DNA of 64,000 nucleotides. Origin: Hermatobates lingyangjiaoensis (lineage: Eukaryota; Arthropoda; Insecta; Hemiptera; Hermatobatidae). Of this stretch, positions 9,828-21,000 are shown piece after piece. Each line of letters starts with the position of its first letter. The first letter of the stretch is position 1. Location of the stretch: the NCBI GenBank assembly GCA_026182355.1, contig JAPFBL010000069.1, positions 1,021,001 to 1,085,000 of the forward strand, read 5' to 3'. The translations under genes and the position numbers were made by a program. The notes under the pieces were generated by a model. That model saw only the letters and a list, made by a program, of their open reading frames with translations, did no database searches and was not told where the DNA came from.

Positions 9828-10085
9828 GTTCAATATAAACAAAGAAACATAGAGAAATCAGAAGAACACACTTACAGTCTCTAATTTTCGGTTTGAACCG
9901 TCTTCAGGAGAGATAAGAGAGGGAAACCAAGCGCACTGGATCAGAGACGGTTGGAGTCTCCAAAAACCAAAAATTAGAGACTGTAAGTGTGTTCTTCTGA
10001 TTTCTCTATGTTTCTTTGTTTATATTGAACTATATTTGTCCGTTTTGGATCGTATTTCCAACGAAAAAAAGTATATATATATATA
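9828..10085. mobile_element. Family C PLE-end hairpin
   Basis: The left arm starts TAGTTCAATATAAACAAAG and carries a family C hammerhead on the minus strand; the right arm returns through AATTAGAGACTGTAAGTGTG to TATATTGAACTA. The right copy of the ribozyme lacks its core (CAAAAACCAAAAATTAG). It ends at (TA)n, 10071-10085. Confidence 0.7.
9881..9907 (-). ncRNA. Hammerhead ribozyme, family C (stem III AAUUA), intact core
   Basis: Minus-strand CTGAAGA (9907-9901), stem II CGGTT/AACCG with a CA turn, GAAA then ATTAG. Stem I TCTC/GAGA is complete. Confidence 0.7.
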
Positions 10086-10089
10086 GCAT

Positions 10090-11780
10090 ATACCATTTTT
10101 TCGATATTTTTAATTTTTTATCTTCTGTTTTCTTCCGTTTCATTCTTCTATAAATTTCATTCAATTTGGACTCCTTAGTTCTTTATTTATTTCCTTCCTT
10201 GCGGCAGCACGGAAACAAACAAGGATTGTTTAGCCCTCTAAACAATTTATATTTATTTAGCAAGCTTGTATCACTAAATAACAATAAGAAAAATATAAAT
10301 TATTTTTTACAGAAAAATGGTTACCCAAATAATTTAAATGAATTTTTTTTTGTCTTAACATTTTTGATCAGAATCAGGTATTCCAAGAAACAGTAATATT
10401 AGTCTAAAAGTTTGAAGTAAAAATTATACAAATTTCTAGCGTATATGACTCCGTGATATTTGAAAAGTGTTGAAGAGTGCTAAAAAATGTTTTCTAATGT
10501 AAGAATAGAAACTAGTTTAATGTCATATTTCATAGTTTGACCATGCTTTGAGTCATGGAATCAAATTCTGTTGGCCCGTTTGTAATCTTGGCTGTAATTT
10601 ATATTCTTCTTATGGTAATAAGTAGTTTTGTTTTTAAAAAGTCCTTCAGCAAACTGGAGTTAAGTACTATTTTCAAATTTCTGCAAAAATATTGTCAGAC
10701 TGGTAAACCATTTAACTTGTGTGTCAAATACACCAATGGTCCGTAATTTAAGGTGAGCAAAGCAGCACCTTATTTTTGCATATAAATAATGACTATCATG
10801 AAAATTGGATACAAGCTAAAATGAACTATCATTCTTAAGAAAAATTTCTGAACTTTTATTAATGAAAGTCAATAAAAAACAATGAACATTGATGATATAT
10901 ATTCATATTACAATTAGTATGTTATTAACGGGAGCAAAAGTTTATTTCACAAAAGTTGGCAACAACAAATACTATTTTACCATTTCTTCCTTAACTCTTC
11001 TTTATCCTGACTTTTGTTATCCTCACTCAGAAAGATGCAAAAATTCATACATACACCGATACATGAAATGTAAGTATGTATCATGAATTAATATTTTCAA
11101 TTTACGATATGTTTAGTTATTAGCTGACTTGAAGAAAGGTGCTGTTATTTTTTTTTCCTTTTGAATAATCATCAGTTTACAGATAATTTAATTTGAAAGG
11201 AGTGAAGGTGTTTATTTCTTAATAAGACATATCGAGTGATTTATTTATAGATCGAGAACCTAGTCAGAAGTCAATTTATCATAAGTACTATTCTATCTTT
11301 GATGCTATCGATTCAAGAGTTAATCGAGCTATGCTTGAGTGATCTGACTAACAGTACCAATTATACGTCTGCCAAACTCGATTAGATATCGATAAGATGG
11401 AAGAGGAGAGAAAGGGTGTGTTGGAGGAACATTCTGATTACCAAACAATAATATTGATTAATCATAGAGAGATTTATGAGAACAATAGGAATGCTAATCT
11501 CAGAGAAATGTGCTTTGCAAAACTATCAAACTCTTAATAAATGGAGCCGTGTAGGGAAATGTCGTTTCCAGTAAAACTAATGTCCAACAAATTTCACTAG
11601 TAACATATGTTAACGCGATTATATATCATAGTGCTGTAGGAATAATTTGTTACAAGTTCATGAATAATGAAATTCACCACTGACAGATTATTTACTAATA
11701 TGATTAAACCCAACAGATATAGTGTATAGATATCTAATAGAGGATTTTTTTTGTATTATTGAGCAATCAGCTACTATTTA
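10090..11780. other. AT-rich stretch; one weak exon-like frame
   Basis: An ATG frame at 10555-10746 begins with a hydrophobic segment (GPFVILAVIYILLMVISSFV) and contains a donor-like GTAATAAGT at 10615, but a TGA lies just upstream in frame and nothing identifies it. The other frames are chance. Confidence 0.25.
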
Positions 11781-11784
11781 CACA

Positions 11785-11815
11785 TACGAGGTGTGATAAA
11801 AAAATAATGACACTT
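11785..11815 (+). mobile_element. Possible mariner-type terminal repeat (single end)
   Basis: TACGAGGTGTGATAAAAAAA followed by TAATGACAC resembles the outer end of mariner-family inverted repeats, with a leading TA. No opposite end or transposase was found nearby. Confidence 0.3.
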
Positions 11816-11940
11816 TTCAACGACCTAACAATGTTTATTAGGAAAGATCTTCAACCAGATTAATCATATAACATTACAATAGACGAGAGTTTTTGATTTT
11901 TAAAACAAAAATTTTGAGCAAATCTCGATTAAATACTACA

Positions 11941-12010
11941 CTTATATATATATATATAATATATATATATATATATACATATAAATCACATATATATATA
12001 TATAATATAT

Positions 12011-12044
<34 letters not shown>
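11941..12044. repeat. Long compound (TA)n microsatellite
   Basis: Several TA runs with short interruptions, just outside the family E element. Confidence 0.9.
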
Positions 12045-12045
12045 A

Positions 12046-12258
12046 TTAAATGAAACGGTCCAACGGACTTTTAAATAAAAACCAATTAAAAAGAAGATAG
12101 CACACAGATGGACACAGGAATAACTTACTTCTGTATTTCGACCATTCACCTCATCAGGAGGCAAAGAGTCCCGATGACGACGATGGTCGAAATATAGAAG
12201 TTAGTTATTCATGTGTATGTGTGCTATTTTCGTTTTAATTGGTTTATATATATATATC
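12046..12258. mobile_element. Family E PLE-end hairpin
   Basis: The left arm (AAACCAATTAAAA reversed, CACACAGATGG, AATAACTTACTTCTGTATTTCG) mirrors the right arm (CGAAATATAGAAGTTAGTTATTC, TGTGTGCTATTTTCG, TTTTAATTGGTTT). Hammerhead-like cores lie in both arms. TA runs flank it. Confidence 0.65.
12132..12157 (-). ncRNA. Hammerhead-like motif, family E, core present but stem II poor
   Basis: Minus-strand CTGATGA (12157-12151) and GAAATA are present, but the intervening GGTGAATGGTC does not pair well. The opposite arm at 12171-12199 has GATGACGACGATGGTCGAAA, where GAC/GTC can pair but the first core base is disrupted. Both look decayed. Confidence 0.45.
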
Positions 12259-12379
12259 AATGATCAAACCACAATATGAAGTAGGAAAACAAGACTACGG
12301 TTGAAAGATCTTAGTATTGTTTTCCCATTTCATATTGTTGTTTCATCATTGATTGTTATTTCACGTGTTTATGTGAAAT

Positions 12380-12415
<36 letters not shown>
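12259..12415. repeat. Partial family B hairpin and (TA)n
   Basis: ATCAATGATCAAACCACAAT starts the left arm. The turn occurs at ACGGTTGAAAGATCTTAG, so only the 3' half of the ribozyme is retained. The right arm ends TTTCACGTGTTTATGTGAAA and enters a TA run (12383-12415). Confidence 0.65.
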
Positions 12416-12418
<3 letters not shown>

Positions 12419-12419
12419 C

Positions 12420-13860
12420 CATTTTTTCTGTATTGAAAGACCTTTTTCCTTGAAAACAAGTTTATTTTGTAGAGATATCAGTGAACTGAAAAAATGTTTT
12501 AGGCGATCAATCTTGAAAAGTATATATGGAATCGCTTCCTGGATATAAGAACAGACCACCTGGACGGAACTACATTCCCTAAGAACTGATATTCTACTAT
12601 TTTTAATTTTGTCATAAAATATTTTCTTTAAAATAATTATTTTGAATTTTTTATAATTCCTGGCAATAAATTATTTTTTGTTGTTATATAATTGGAAGGT
12701 GGTATGAATGAATGCTAATATTTTAACTCTTTCATAGTTTGAGAAAATGCTACAGGACTGATGGGGTGTTCTGTTTGTACTGTCTGCATTGTACAAGACC
12801 ACCCAGGTATGTTCTAGTTCCACATCAGCTTTCTGCCAGGTACAAAGTCAACCAAAGATTCTCTCCTTAATGGCACTCTGTTAAAACAACCTTCCTTTAG
12901 CCTTACCCTCTTAAACCTGTAGCACATTCTTGACTAAGAAACGAGTCTACTTAAAGCAATTTAATCACTTTTCTACGTAAATTACCTCAATAAGGTTAAT
13001 AAAATAATAATATAAGTGAACTACTAAAAATAACAAACATTTTGAAGTATATGGTAGTTTAGTATTTTTTTATGTAATTCTGGAAATTTCATTGGAGTAA
13101 CATACAATATTAACTTTTTAACGTATCATTAAATTTTGTGTTGTTATCTTGAAACAAGAATTCTGCTTGATTGGATTATGAAAATCAATTAAAAGAAGTC
13201 CCATTGGTGCAGCATAGTGTTTATTATTTTCAGTTCAATTGTCAGTTTTTTTTTATTTATATTTCGTTTTGCTGTAATTAGAATTTTCCAAAAAATAATT
13301 TCATAGCGTTTTAATTTTAGGTACAAGTTTTTTTAACATTTTATTTTTCTAAAATTAGCCGATTAACGTTAAAAGAAATCAATTTTTAGAAATGTACCAC
13401 ATCATTGCAACAGTGTATTGATACAACAGTATCATTCAGCTGCTCTTTTTGTAAAATGTGTTTTTTTGAACTAATTTTATTATGATACCTCAAACAATTA
13501 GGCCTTTATAATCTTTACAAGCTATCAGAATAAATCCAAAACTTTTCACATTTTATCCTAAGACCTATCTTTAAAATTGTCAAAAAAATCTGAAGAATAT
13601 ATGAAGTGAATCCATTATCAGTTTCATAATAATTGAAAAATTTCAACACTATAGATTTAATAATTAATGCGAAAATAAATGTCTAAAATCACATTTACGC
13701 ATAGGAAGTGTCATTTCCGTTATGTAATACTGCCCAACACTTTTAGTCAGATCTACATTATAAGGCCCATTTTTTCGTAAAATCTGAATTTGATATATCA
13801 AACCTTGTGTTTTGAAGTATTCACAATCTATTGAATAAGACACCAACCCACTCATTCACT
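12420..13860. other. AT-rich stretch, nothing recognised
   Basis: No recognisable domain in any frame; scattered A/T homopolymers only. Confidence 0.5.
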
Positions 13861-13861
13861 C

Positions 13862-13864
13862 ACA

Positions 13865-13922
<58 letters not shown>
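13862..13922. repeat. (CT)n-(CA)n compound microsatellite
   Basis: CT repeats, one TTT interruption, then CA repeats. Confidence 0.95.
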
Positions 13923-13923
<1 letters not shown>

Positions 13924-13929
13924 TTTGGG

Positions 13930-14640
13930 GGAAATTTGAGAAAATCTTGAATTAAATTTTTCTTCATCATTGCTATACTACGCTCAAGCAAAGTAAAAAC
14001 AATATGATTCAATAAATTTAATGAAAGAGGACTCAATAATATTTCATAACTTTCTGCCTAATTACTTCTATGCAATACTAAGGCGCTAGTTTGTTTATCT
14101 CTAATTTCAGAGTTTTAATGTTGGTTGACACGCACCGTTCATGATTTACCAGTCTAATATACGTATATTTTATAACAACAAATACACAGGATTTGTTAAC
14201 CTCATTTTAACTTTAGTTAAATAATTGTGTTTTTAATTAACATTATTAATTACCTCCTTGGAATCATTAGAAACAATGTTAATGTGAAGATTACGATCAA
14301 GTCTCAAAAGTGGATGTAATGACTTACTAATAAATAAAATGAATAAATAAGTATTGATCAATAAAATAACAATTTATCACAGGTAAACTATTTATAACAG
14401 AACTGATCTAAATATACACCCAGGTTTTACTTTTGATTCAATAAATGTAAATTATTTAGTACATTGAACACTATATAACTCTCATATGAATTTAGCTATA
14501 TTATTTGTAAATGACCATTCTTTGCTTCTAATATTTATTGCATTACATTTTCTAATTGATGAATAAAATTTACGTTAGTGTTACTACATTGAAAAAATAT
14601 CCTTTTCCTATATTATGGTAGGAACAGAAATTAAACTTAC
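13930..14640. other. AT-rich stretch, nothing recognised
   Basis: No feature supported. Confidence 0.5.
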
Positions 14641-14678
<38 letters not shown>

Positions 14679-14699
14679 AAGAAATGGGAAAACAAGACT

Positions 14700-14734
14700 A
14701 AGATCTTTCAACCGTAACAAGCGGTCTTCGTCAG
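14700..14734 (-). ncRNA. Hammerhead ribozyme, family B (stem III AGAUCU), intact
   Basis: Mirror of the plus-strand copy at 14766-14800, with the same core, stem II and stem I. Confidence 0.75.
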
Positions 14735-14765
14735 AGTCAAAAACCCAACTGTTGGGTTTTTGACT

Positions 14766-14800
14766 CTGACGAAGACCGCTTGTTACGGTTGAAAGATCTT
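14766..14800 (+). ncRNA. Hammerhead ribozyme, family B, intact
   Basis: CTGACGA (14766-14772), stem II ACCG/CGGT (14775-14778 with 14786-14789), GAAA (14791-14794), palindrome AGATCT then T. Stem I GACT/AGTC is perfectly paired. Every conserved core base is present, making this the best family B copy. Confidence 0.8.
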
Positions 14801-14872
14801 AGTCTTGTTTTCCCATTTCTTATTGTGGTTTGATCATTGATTGTTGTTTCACGTGTTTATGTGAAATCTTTT

Positions 14873-14919
<47 letters not shown>

Positions 14920-14920
<1 letters not shown>

Positions 14921-15295
14921 CAGATTCAATAATATATCGACCGTTTGATAGAATACGTATGTTATCTAATCAGAATTCAGCCAAAATTTCAAGGTTCAAA
15001 AATCAAACTCTCATTGCCGACGTTTCGGTTTTCATAGGCCTACAAACAAAGGATAATAAGAAAACACATATAAACAATATGAAAATGAATTGTACAACTT
15101 ATAAATATTATAAGCAGAATATTTAGAGATAAATAAAACAACAATAATAAATAAATAACTAATAATTCTTATTATCCTTTGCTTGTAGGCCTATGAAAAA
15201 GGTTTTAAAATAAAACCGAAACGTCGGCAAAGAGAGTTTGATTTTTGAACCTACAAAAATTTGTCCAAATCCCGATTAGATAACACACCTATATC
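14920..15295. mobile_element. Family A inverted repeat, second version
   Basis: The left arm (CTCTCATTGCCGACGTTTCG, then CATAGGCCTACAAACAAAGG) mirrors the right arm (CCTTTGCTTGTAGGCCTATG, CGAAACGTCGGCAAAGAGAG). Stem II is deleted on the left (GTTTCGGTTTTCATAGG), so only the right arm keeps the whole hammerhead-like structure, again with CCTATGAAA in place of CTGANGA. Outer sequence TCTAATC.../...GATTAGATAACACACC. Confidence 0.7.
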
Positions 15296-15299
15296 TATA

Positions 15300-16925
15300 T
15301 ATTATAAAAAAAATAATTTTTTATCGCAATATTGGATTTTACGTTTACTAAACACAAATTATTATTTATATAATTATATTTTATCAATATAATGAAGATT
15401 AAAAAAAAATTAAATATTTGAAACTAAATGTATTTAAAAAAAAAAAATTATCTAAGCCGCTCTTTTAAATGAAGTCTTGAACGAATAATAAAAAGTTGAA
15501 AATAGCCACTGGGATTGTGTTGAGGAAGATCGACTTTCTGTCACGTTTAATACTTTACCATCATTTAGTTCAAAAATACCTCAGTTAACATCTCGCTTCA
15601 CTGACTAACAAAAAAAGAACTTCTTTACAATAATAAATTCACTTAATGATTATAATGGATTTTTATTTCAAAAGGAGAAAAAAATAAGAAAAAGACGAAT
15701 CATTGTATTAATTTAATTTTTTTCCTTCTGTCACATTTCTCTCCCTTTCACTCTTTCCTTCCATCTTGTCTCTCTTTTTATTCTTTCATATTTCTTTAGA
15801 TTTCAGATAAGAGAATAGAAAAGTGGGTCTCAAGTTTTGAAGTTTGAAATAAACAAGACATTTATTTTTTTTATTTAAATTTTTTTGTTAAATTTCATTG
15901 ATTTTCTATTCTATTTTTTTTGACGATTTTTGGCAATATATTCTACATATTACCGATTCATCATTTTTTTTATTTTATATATGCTAAGAATATTCTGCTG
16001 TAAATAGATTGTTTTATATGTATACATACTACATATTTTATATATGCATACATGATATATAAATCATTGTGTGTGTGTGTGTGCGTCTGTGTTATACATG
16101 AATGAAGTTCTTAAAAAATTAAAATATTTTACACCAACTATATGTTTTTTTCAAAGTATTATCATAAAACATGAACAATCAATCTAATACATTCTTTTAT
16201 TGTAATGTAACTAAATTTTGTATCTTATAAAGAAAACATACTTTGTTTGTTTAGAAAATTTGGAAAATCTTGATTTGACTACTCCTTATACTTCATTTAT
16301 ATTCAATAAGTGATGAGAAACTGGTTAAATTAGGATGAATTTAAGATATTTAATTTAGCAATAAAATTTGAATGAATCACACAGTATATTATAATTATTA
16401 GTTATATTTTAAAACTCATTAGATAAATTACCAAATGTAGAAAATGTAATTTATATTTATTTCCAAGGGAATAATTTAGAATTGATTGTCACAACGTTGT
16501 AGCCTTGAAAAAGATTCGATTATTATCTGGTCGTATAGTCACAGCTGTGAATTTCTTACCTTAATTTGAACATCAATTTTTATTCTCATGATAATTGTTA
16601 CATTTGTGTATGTGCATATGTACACGAACATAATAATGTACGCATAAGAGTTTGCAATTCAGTAATGGAACTAAAAGAGAAGAATGAAGTATTTCTTAAG
16701 ATGTAAAAGGCAAAGGAAAAAAAACTTAAGGTTTACCAAATAAAGATGAATAATAGAGTTAATCAAGGTTATATAGGTAATGATTCTAGCAGTTAAGAGT
16801 AAGAACATATCAAGTCAAAGACCTCTTTTAGTTACAGCTGTTTGGCTATAAGTTATGAACTACAGAAGAGAAGAGATTTTAAGCACATCGAAAACTGAAA
16901 CACACACACTGTTCTCTTAACAAGT
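15300..16925. other. AT-rich stretch, nothing recognised
   Basis: Only short homopolymers and a (GT)n run at about 16069-16084. Confidence 0.5.
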
Positions 16926-16930
16926 ATCAT

Positions 16931-17268
16931 ATGGGGGGGGGGGGGGGGGGCAGGCTAGCTCAGAGGTTACGTGCTCGCCTCTGAACTGATAGGACCGGGG
17001 TTCGATCCTCAACTGGCCCTCGATTTATTCACGCGGGAAGTGAATAAATCTGACCGAGTCGTCCCTCGGAGAAGGACGTTAAACCGTCGGTCTCAAGCCT
17101 GTACGATGCTAGGTACTCGCTAAAGATCACTACTCTAAATACATTTGAGTTAGGCAAAATGTATGACTCCCATTGTAGAATCAATCTTCATTGTGTGGTG
17201 TGGTATCACAAAGGGCCAATGCTTGGCCTACGTGTGTTCCCTTGTGGAACTGCCACTGCAACCTAACC
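16931..17268 (+). mobile_element. tRNA-headed SINE, complete copy with 13-bp target duplication
   Basis: The element is flanked by TAACAAGTATCAT at 16918-16930 and again at 17269-17281, a perfect 13-bp duplication. Inside, a run of 18 G (16933-16950) precedes a tRNA-like head with A box TAGCTCAGAGG (16956-16966) and B box GGTTCGATCCT (16999-17009), the internal RNA polymerase III promoter. Then come the central GGAAGTGAATAAATCTGACC and GAAGGACGTTAAACCG segments, a GAGTTAGGCAAAATGTATGA segment and a 3' end rich in CCTAACCTAA. It encodes no protein and would depend on a LINE partner. Other copies in the window share all these parts. The G run at the 5' end is unusual. Confidence 0.85.
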
Positions 17269-17289
17269 TAACAAGTATCATCAAAACAT

Positions 17290-19270
17290 TCAATGTATAG
17301 TACGAAATCAATTTATCATTGAAACATATAAAAATGATCTTTTTAAGTAAAACGTTAGTAATATTATTTCTGATTCTAAAATACAATATATTAAATATTG
17401 TAAATAAATTATTGAAATATGAATATATATCAATCAAAATTCAGCTTAATACTTAAAAGCTTCTGAATTAAAAAAAAATATTATTTTTTTTACAACGGAA
17501 TTATCTTTCAGTTGTTTTTGAATATTTTATTGAGAAAGACAAAACTCAGAATTTATTACTTTATACTTCTGTTTGATTACAGGAAGTCTGTAATTGTCTA
17601 ATAAATCTTATCGTAAAAAAACTGACAATACAATTAATTAGTTTAATTACTTCATTCCAATAGAAAGCGTGTAAATGTTTTTGCTGTTTCCTGAAAAAAA
17701 AAAACGATTTTTCCAACAGTTTAAAACCTTTCATCCGATTACCTAGCATGAAAGGTGGTTTATTCTATACGGGATGCCTCCTAAATTCATCCTTATTACT
17801 TAACAACTCATGCACTTTCATGATATTTCATATCTTCTCTTAATAAATTGGTTTTTTCAAATACTATATAATTACAAATACAAGAAAAAAAATATAATTA
17901 TACTTAACATAATTTCTTTTTCATAGGAAGTAATGGATCTAAAGTTTATGCTCTACAAACCAGAATATTAATGCCGCTTAATGGTCAAACTAACATCATT
18001 ATACTAATAATTATTTTATTTTTCATAATTTAATTGTTATGAATACATATTACAAATTCAAATTTTAATTATTCTCATTAGTTATCTAGCTACATACCAC
18101 TTATTATATTTTTTTTCTTATATTTACTGCCTGGTGTTTACTGTTAATGAAATAGTTAAATAAATTTTTTTTTACAATAATTTTTATAAAAACCAATGCA
18201 TTTTGACTTATTATATTCGTTGTTTTATATAAAATTTTCTTTATAATGAGACCTATTTTCTTAAAATAATTCAGTATTCATAGTAATGGCAATGAATTTG
18301 ATAGCAATTTATCAGAAGTGAAGGGGGTAAAAGGGATAGTAAATTTAAACAAGCAAATATGTTAACAGAAAAATTTAAAATATTATGAGGAAAAAAGAAA
18401 CCGCTTGAAATATAAAAAACGGATCACCAATAGAAAGAGAACCTTACGTTTGACCAACAGAAAAAAAGGAATTAAAACATAATGATTTATTGAACTCATA
18501 TTTTTGAAAACCAAATTTTTTGGAAATGTAATTTTTAAAACATAGCTTTTAAAATTAAATTTAAAATGTTAAACTACATTTAAATAACACAGATATGATT
18601 GTTTGTGAGGGAGTTATTTTGTGAAATAATTATAATATTGTTTCCTCTATAAGATTTCTTTTTTTCGGGGTATTTCTAATGTTAAAGAGTGACTTAAAAG
18701 GATTCAAATTCTCATAAAAAAGTTTTTATGACTTCTACAGTCATTAAAGCTTTTTTTTACTTTTTTTGGTAGTTTTATAATTTTATTGGATTATTTAAAT
18801 AATTCTAAATTTCTTTTTGCATGGTTGCCATATTTAAGGAATAATTTCTTACAAAAGTAATGAAATATAGTAGATCTTTGTATATTTGAGATATCATGAA
18901 AAAATATTATATCTATCAGGGCATTTTTCTGATTATTTTTTCTTGATTATTAATACAGCAATTTGAAAATAAAAACCATCACTTGTAATAAAATATAATA
19001 ATAATATTATTATTCCTAATTTTAAATTAATAAATTGTAATCAAACTGTAAGGAATACATTTAGTGTGAACAACTTCTGCATAGTTTGAAGCCAAACCTA
19101 CGCAAAAAGTATTTAAATTAGTAAAATTTAAAAAATATATGTGGTGCTAGAGAGTATGTGAGGTTTTAGAGAGTATCTTTTACATTCATTATTAAGAATA
19201 ACATTGAAATAGAAAAGTAGTCTCACTGTTGCATGATTTAAGAATATAGAAAGTTTTGGACAAATGTACA
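17290..19270. other. AT-rich stretch, nothing recognised
   Basis: Open frames at 17228-17437 and 17561-17749 (minus) have no recognisable content. Many T/A homopolymers. Confidence 0.5.
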
Positions 19271-19385
19271 ATCATATATATATATTTATAATTAGTGTAT
19301 ATAATAACTGTCTGTGGTTTTCGTGTGCTTGTTTATTATAACCTAAATAAGATAACACTTAGAATCATTACGAAAACACACTTTT

Positions 19386-19413
19386 GATATTTCGACGACT
19401 CGTTATCATCATG
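19386..19413 (-). ncRNA. Hammerhead-like motif at a PLE 3' end, slightly decayed (family E)
   Basis: Minus-strand CATGATGA (one extra base against CTGATGA), stem II ACGA/TCGT region, GAAA then ATATC with C at the cleavage site. It follows the minus-strand endonuclease fragment, the standard PLE order. Confidence 0.5.
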
Positions 19414-19551
19414 AGAAGAGACATCTCTAACGTTGAAACTAACGTTTCAGATTAAGTCTGGGAGTTATTCTAGCAACAAGAAGACTGATGTGGGCCTATT
19501 TAGAAACCCTCAAGGTAACGATCGAATTGGAATCTGTGATCTGTTTATACA

Positions 19552-19818
19552 TCAGTATAAAGAAACGGTAATCAAACATGAATCCCTGAGAGCTTCCTGG
19601 ATGCCAACAGGAAGGTTACTGTGTTGACCAACGAAATCCCTATGATAATTCATACGTAGTCTCAGCTTGGTTGGGACCAAACCTATATAAAATGAATCAC
19701 ACCGGGTAAAGTTCAAACGGTAGACACAATTTTGAGATATACAGGAAATTTTAGCATTTGTCGGGTATATATAATTTTTAAGATAGGAAATGTAATAGGA
19801 ATTAGGATTCATTAGCAA
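19552..19818 (-). pseudogene. PLE GIY-YIG endonuclease fragment, minus strand
   Basis: The frame includes CVYRLNFTRCDSFYIG, which is the GIY strand, the Cys-x-x-Cys-like spacing and the YIG strand, followed by KLRLRMNYHRD, corresponding to the R/H helix of the nuclease. The frame breaks after VSLY; a further nuclease-like stretch continues at about 19550-19430 in another frame. The spacing between C and YIG differs from the fragments at 2-631 and 6960-7400, so this is another PLE lineage. No RT portion is visible upstream, which turns to (TA)n at 19902. Confidence 0.7.
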
Positions 19819-19899
19819 GTCTGACAGTTATGACGTCCACACTGGAGCATACCACCAACCTCATAAGGGGTCTTCAGAGAGATATAGAAAGAAATAGAG

Positions 19900-19942
<43 letters not shown>
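19900..19942. repeat. (TA)n microsatellite
   Basis: A TA run between the endonuclease fragment and the GC-rich palindrome. Confidence 0.9.
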
Positions 19943-19946
<4 letters not shown>

Positions 19947-19960
19947 AATGCCAGATTAGA

Positions 19961-20320
19961 TATTGTAAAAGACGAGCCAATCCCTGTTACGTATTACTTT
20001 GGGCACTTCTTATTGGTTGTGGGTGTTTATTCGTTGAACACGTTTCTCCTTAGCACACTCCGTCTGCTCGGCCGCCTCAGCCTTCACTCCGGGAGAGGGC
20101 TCGCAGTCCCTACTTAATTTTCCAATAGAGTCCAATAGAGTTCATCCAACTCTATTGGAAAATTAAGTAGGGACTGCGTGCCCTCTCCCGGAGTGAAGGC
20201 TGAGGCGGCCGAGCCGACGGAGTGTGCTATGGAGAAACGTGTTCAACGAATAAACACCCACAACCAATAAGAAGTGCCCAAAGTAATACGTAACAGGGAT
20301 TGGCTCGTCTTTTACAATAT
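19961..20320. repeat. GC-rich palindrome with arms of about 175 bp, TA-bounded
   Basis: The left arm begins TATTGTAAAAGACGAGCC and the right arm ends GGCTCGTCTTTTACAATA. The arms meet near CTCTATTGGA...TCCAATAGAG (about 20120-20160). The inner part is rich in G+C (GGCTGAGGCGGCCGAGCC), unlike all surrounding DNA. Arm differences are few. Open frames in the arms encode the same meaningless peptide from both strands. The TA borders match the PLE hairpins, but I find no hammerhead core. Confidence 0.75.
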
Positions 20321-20332
20321 ATATATATATAT

Positions 20333-20515
20333 AAAACAGTTCAAAATTGAAGATAGGTAGCACACAAAGTATAGAAACACACTTACAAAATTAAATTTTC
20401 GGGCAATCCATCTTCAGGAGAAAAGAGAAAGGGAGACGAAGCAGGTTGTAGAAGTTCAATTTTGAACTGTTTTTGTGTCCAGTTTGGATTGTCTTTCCGT
20501 TTATCAAGTGTATAT
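20333..20515. mobile_element. Family D PLE-end hairpin
   Basis: AACAGTTCAAAATTGA at the left pairs with TCAATTTTGAACTGTT at about 20456-20471. The outer right sequence (GTGTCCAGTTTGGATTG) is the same as at other family D ends (23373, 45855). Confidence 0.65.
20391..20417 (-). ncRNA. Hammerhead ribozyme, family D (stem III AAUUU), intact core
   Basis: Minus-strand CTGAAGA (20417-20411), stem II GG/CC around ATTG, GAAA then ATTTAA. Confidence 0.55.
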
Positions 20516-20517
20516 AT

Positions 20518-20654
20518 TTAAAGATTTTACATAAACATGTGAAAAAACAATCAATGATCAAACCACAATAAGAAATGGGAAAACAAGACGAAGACCGCTT
20601 GTTACAATTGAAAGATCTTAGTCTTGTTTTCCCATTTCTTATTTTTGTTTGATC

Positions 20655-20690
<36 letters not shown>
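20518..20690. mobile_element. Family B hairpin with the turn inside the ribozyme
   Basis: The left arm runs to AAAACAAGAC and then switches to the right arm at GAAGACCGCTTGTTAC...TTGAAAGATCTTAG. The core reads AAGACGA instead of CTGACGA because of the switch. It ends in (TA)n at 20660-20689. Confidence 0.6.
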
Positions 20691-20693
<3 letters not shown>

Positions 20694-20769
20694 CCAAGAA
20701 GAAAAAGTTTTTATTAGTTAATTGTGGTCTAGAAAACAATACCTTATTATATATATATATTTATATCGT

Positions 20770-20990
20770 TAAATAACTTGCCTATTTCCAATCATGTACG
20801 TTTCTTACACACCTTCTCTAATTGTCTTAAATGAGCCTTTCTCTTCTTTGGTAACATATAAACCAATTCTCCAAATGATTTATTTTTAATATTCACAAGG
20901 CATCGGACGTTTCTGATGAAGAATCCAGTCAAAATATAGTAGTTAGTTTTGTATGCCTTTATTTATGTTTTTCCGTTTTGTATTGGGTTA
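20770..20990. mobile_element. Decayed family E end
   Basis: CTGATGAAGAATCCAGTCAAAATATAG spans 20913-20939, a hammerhead skeleton in which GAAA has become AAAA. The downstream GTAGTTAGTTTTGTATG and TTTCCGTTTTGTATTGGGTT resemble the outer parts of other E ends, then TA repeats. Confidence 0.4.
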
Positions 20991-21000
20991 TATATATATA

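Larger units (their letters stand above)
14646..14919. mobile_element. Family B PLE-end hairpin, nearly perfect, TA-bounded
   Basis: Arms 14676-14748 and 14749-14822 are close to perfect reverse complements meeting at AACCCAACTGTTGGGTT. The right arm continues to TTTCACGTGTTTATGTGAAA. Both outer edges are (TA)n. Each arm carries a complete hammerhead. This is the clearest example of the snap-back design. Confidence 0.8.

Noticed and set aside
10555..10746. Membrane-protein exon
   Set aside because: The hydrophobic run and donor-like GTAATAAGT are suggestive, but an in-frame TGA lies directly upstream and hydrophobic frames are common by chance in AT-rich DNA.
14676..14870. MicroRNA precursor hairpins
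   Set aside because: Arms are much longer and more perfect than a typical precursor and contain PLE ribozyme ends; small interfering RNA production is possible but cannot be seen from sequence.
16951..17030. A host tRNA gene
   Set aside because: It has A and B boxes but does not fold as a full cloverleaf by eye, and it is followed by the shared SINE body with target duplications.
19830..20117. Matching peptides encoded on opposite strands at 19830-20117 and 20163-20363
   Set aside because: They arise because the two arms of the palindrome are reverse complements; no evidence of selection as protein.
20180..20250. CTGAGGC...GAGAAACGTG in the GC-rich palindrome as a hammerhead
   Set aside because: The core would read CTGAGGC and the intervening sequence cannot form stem II next to GAAA.
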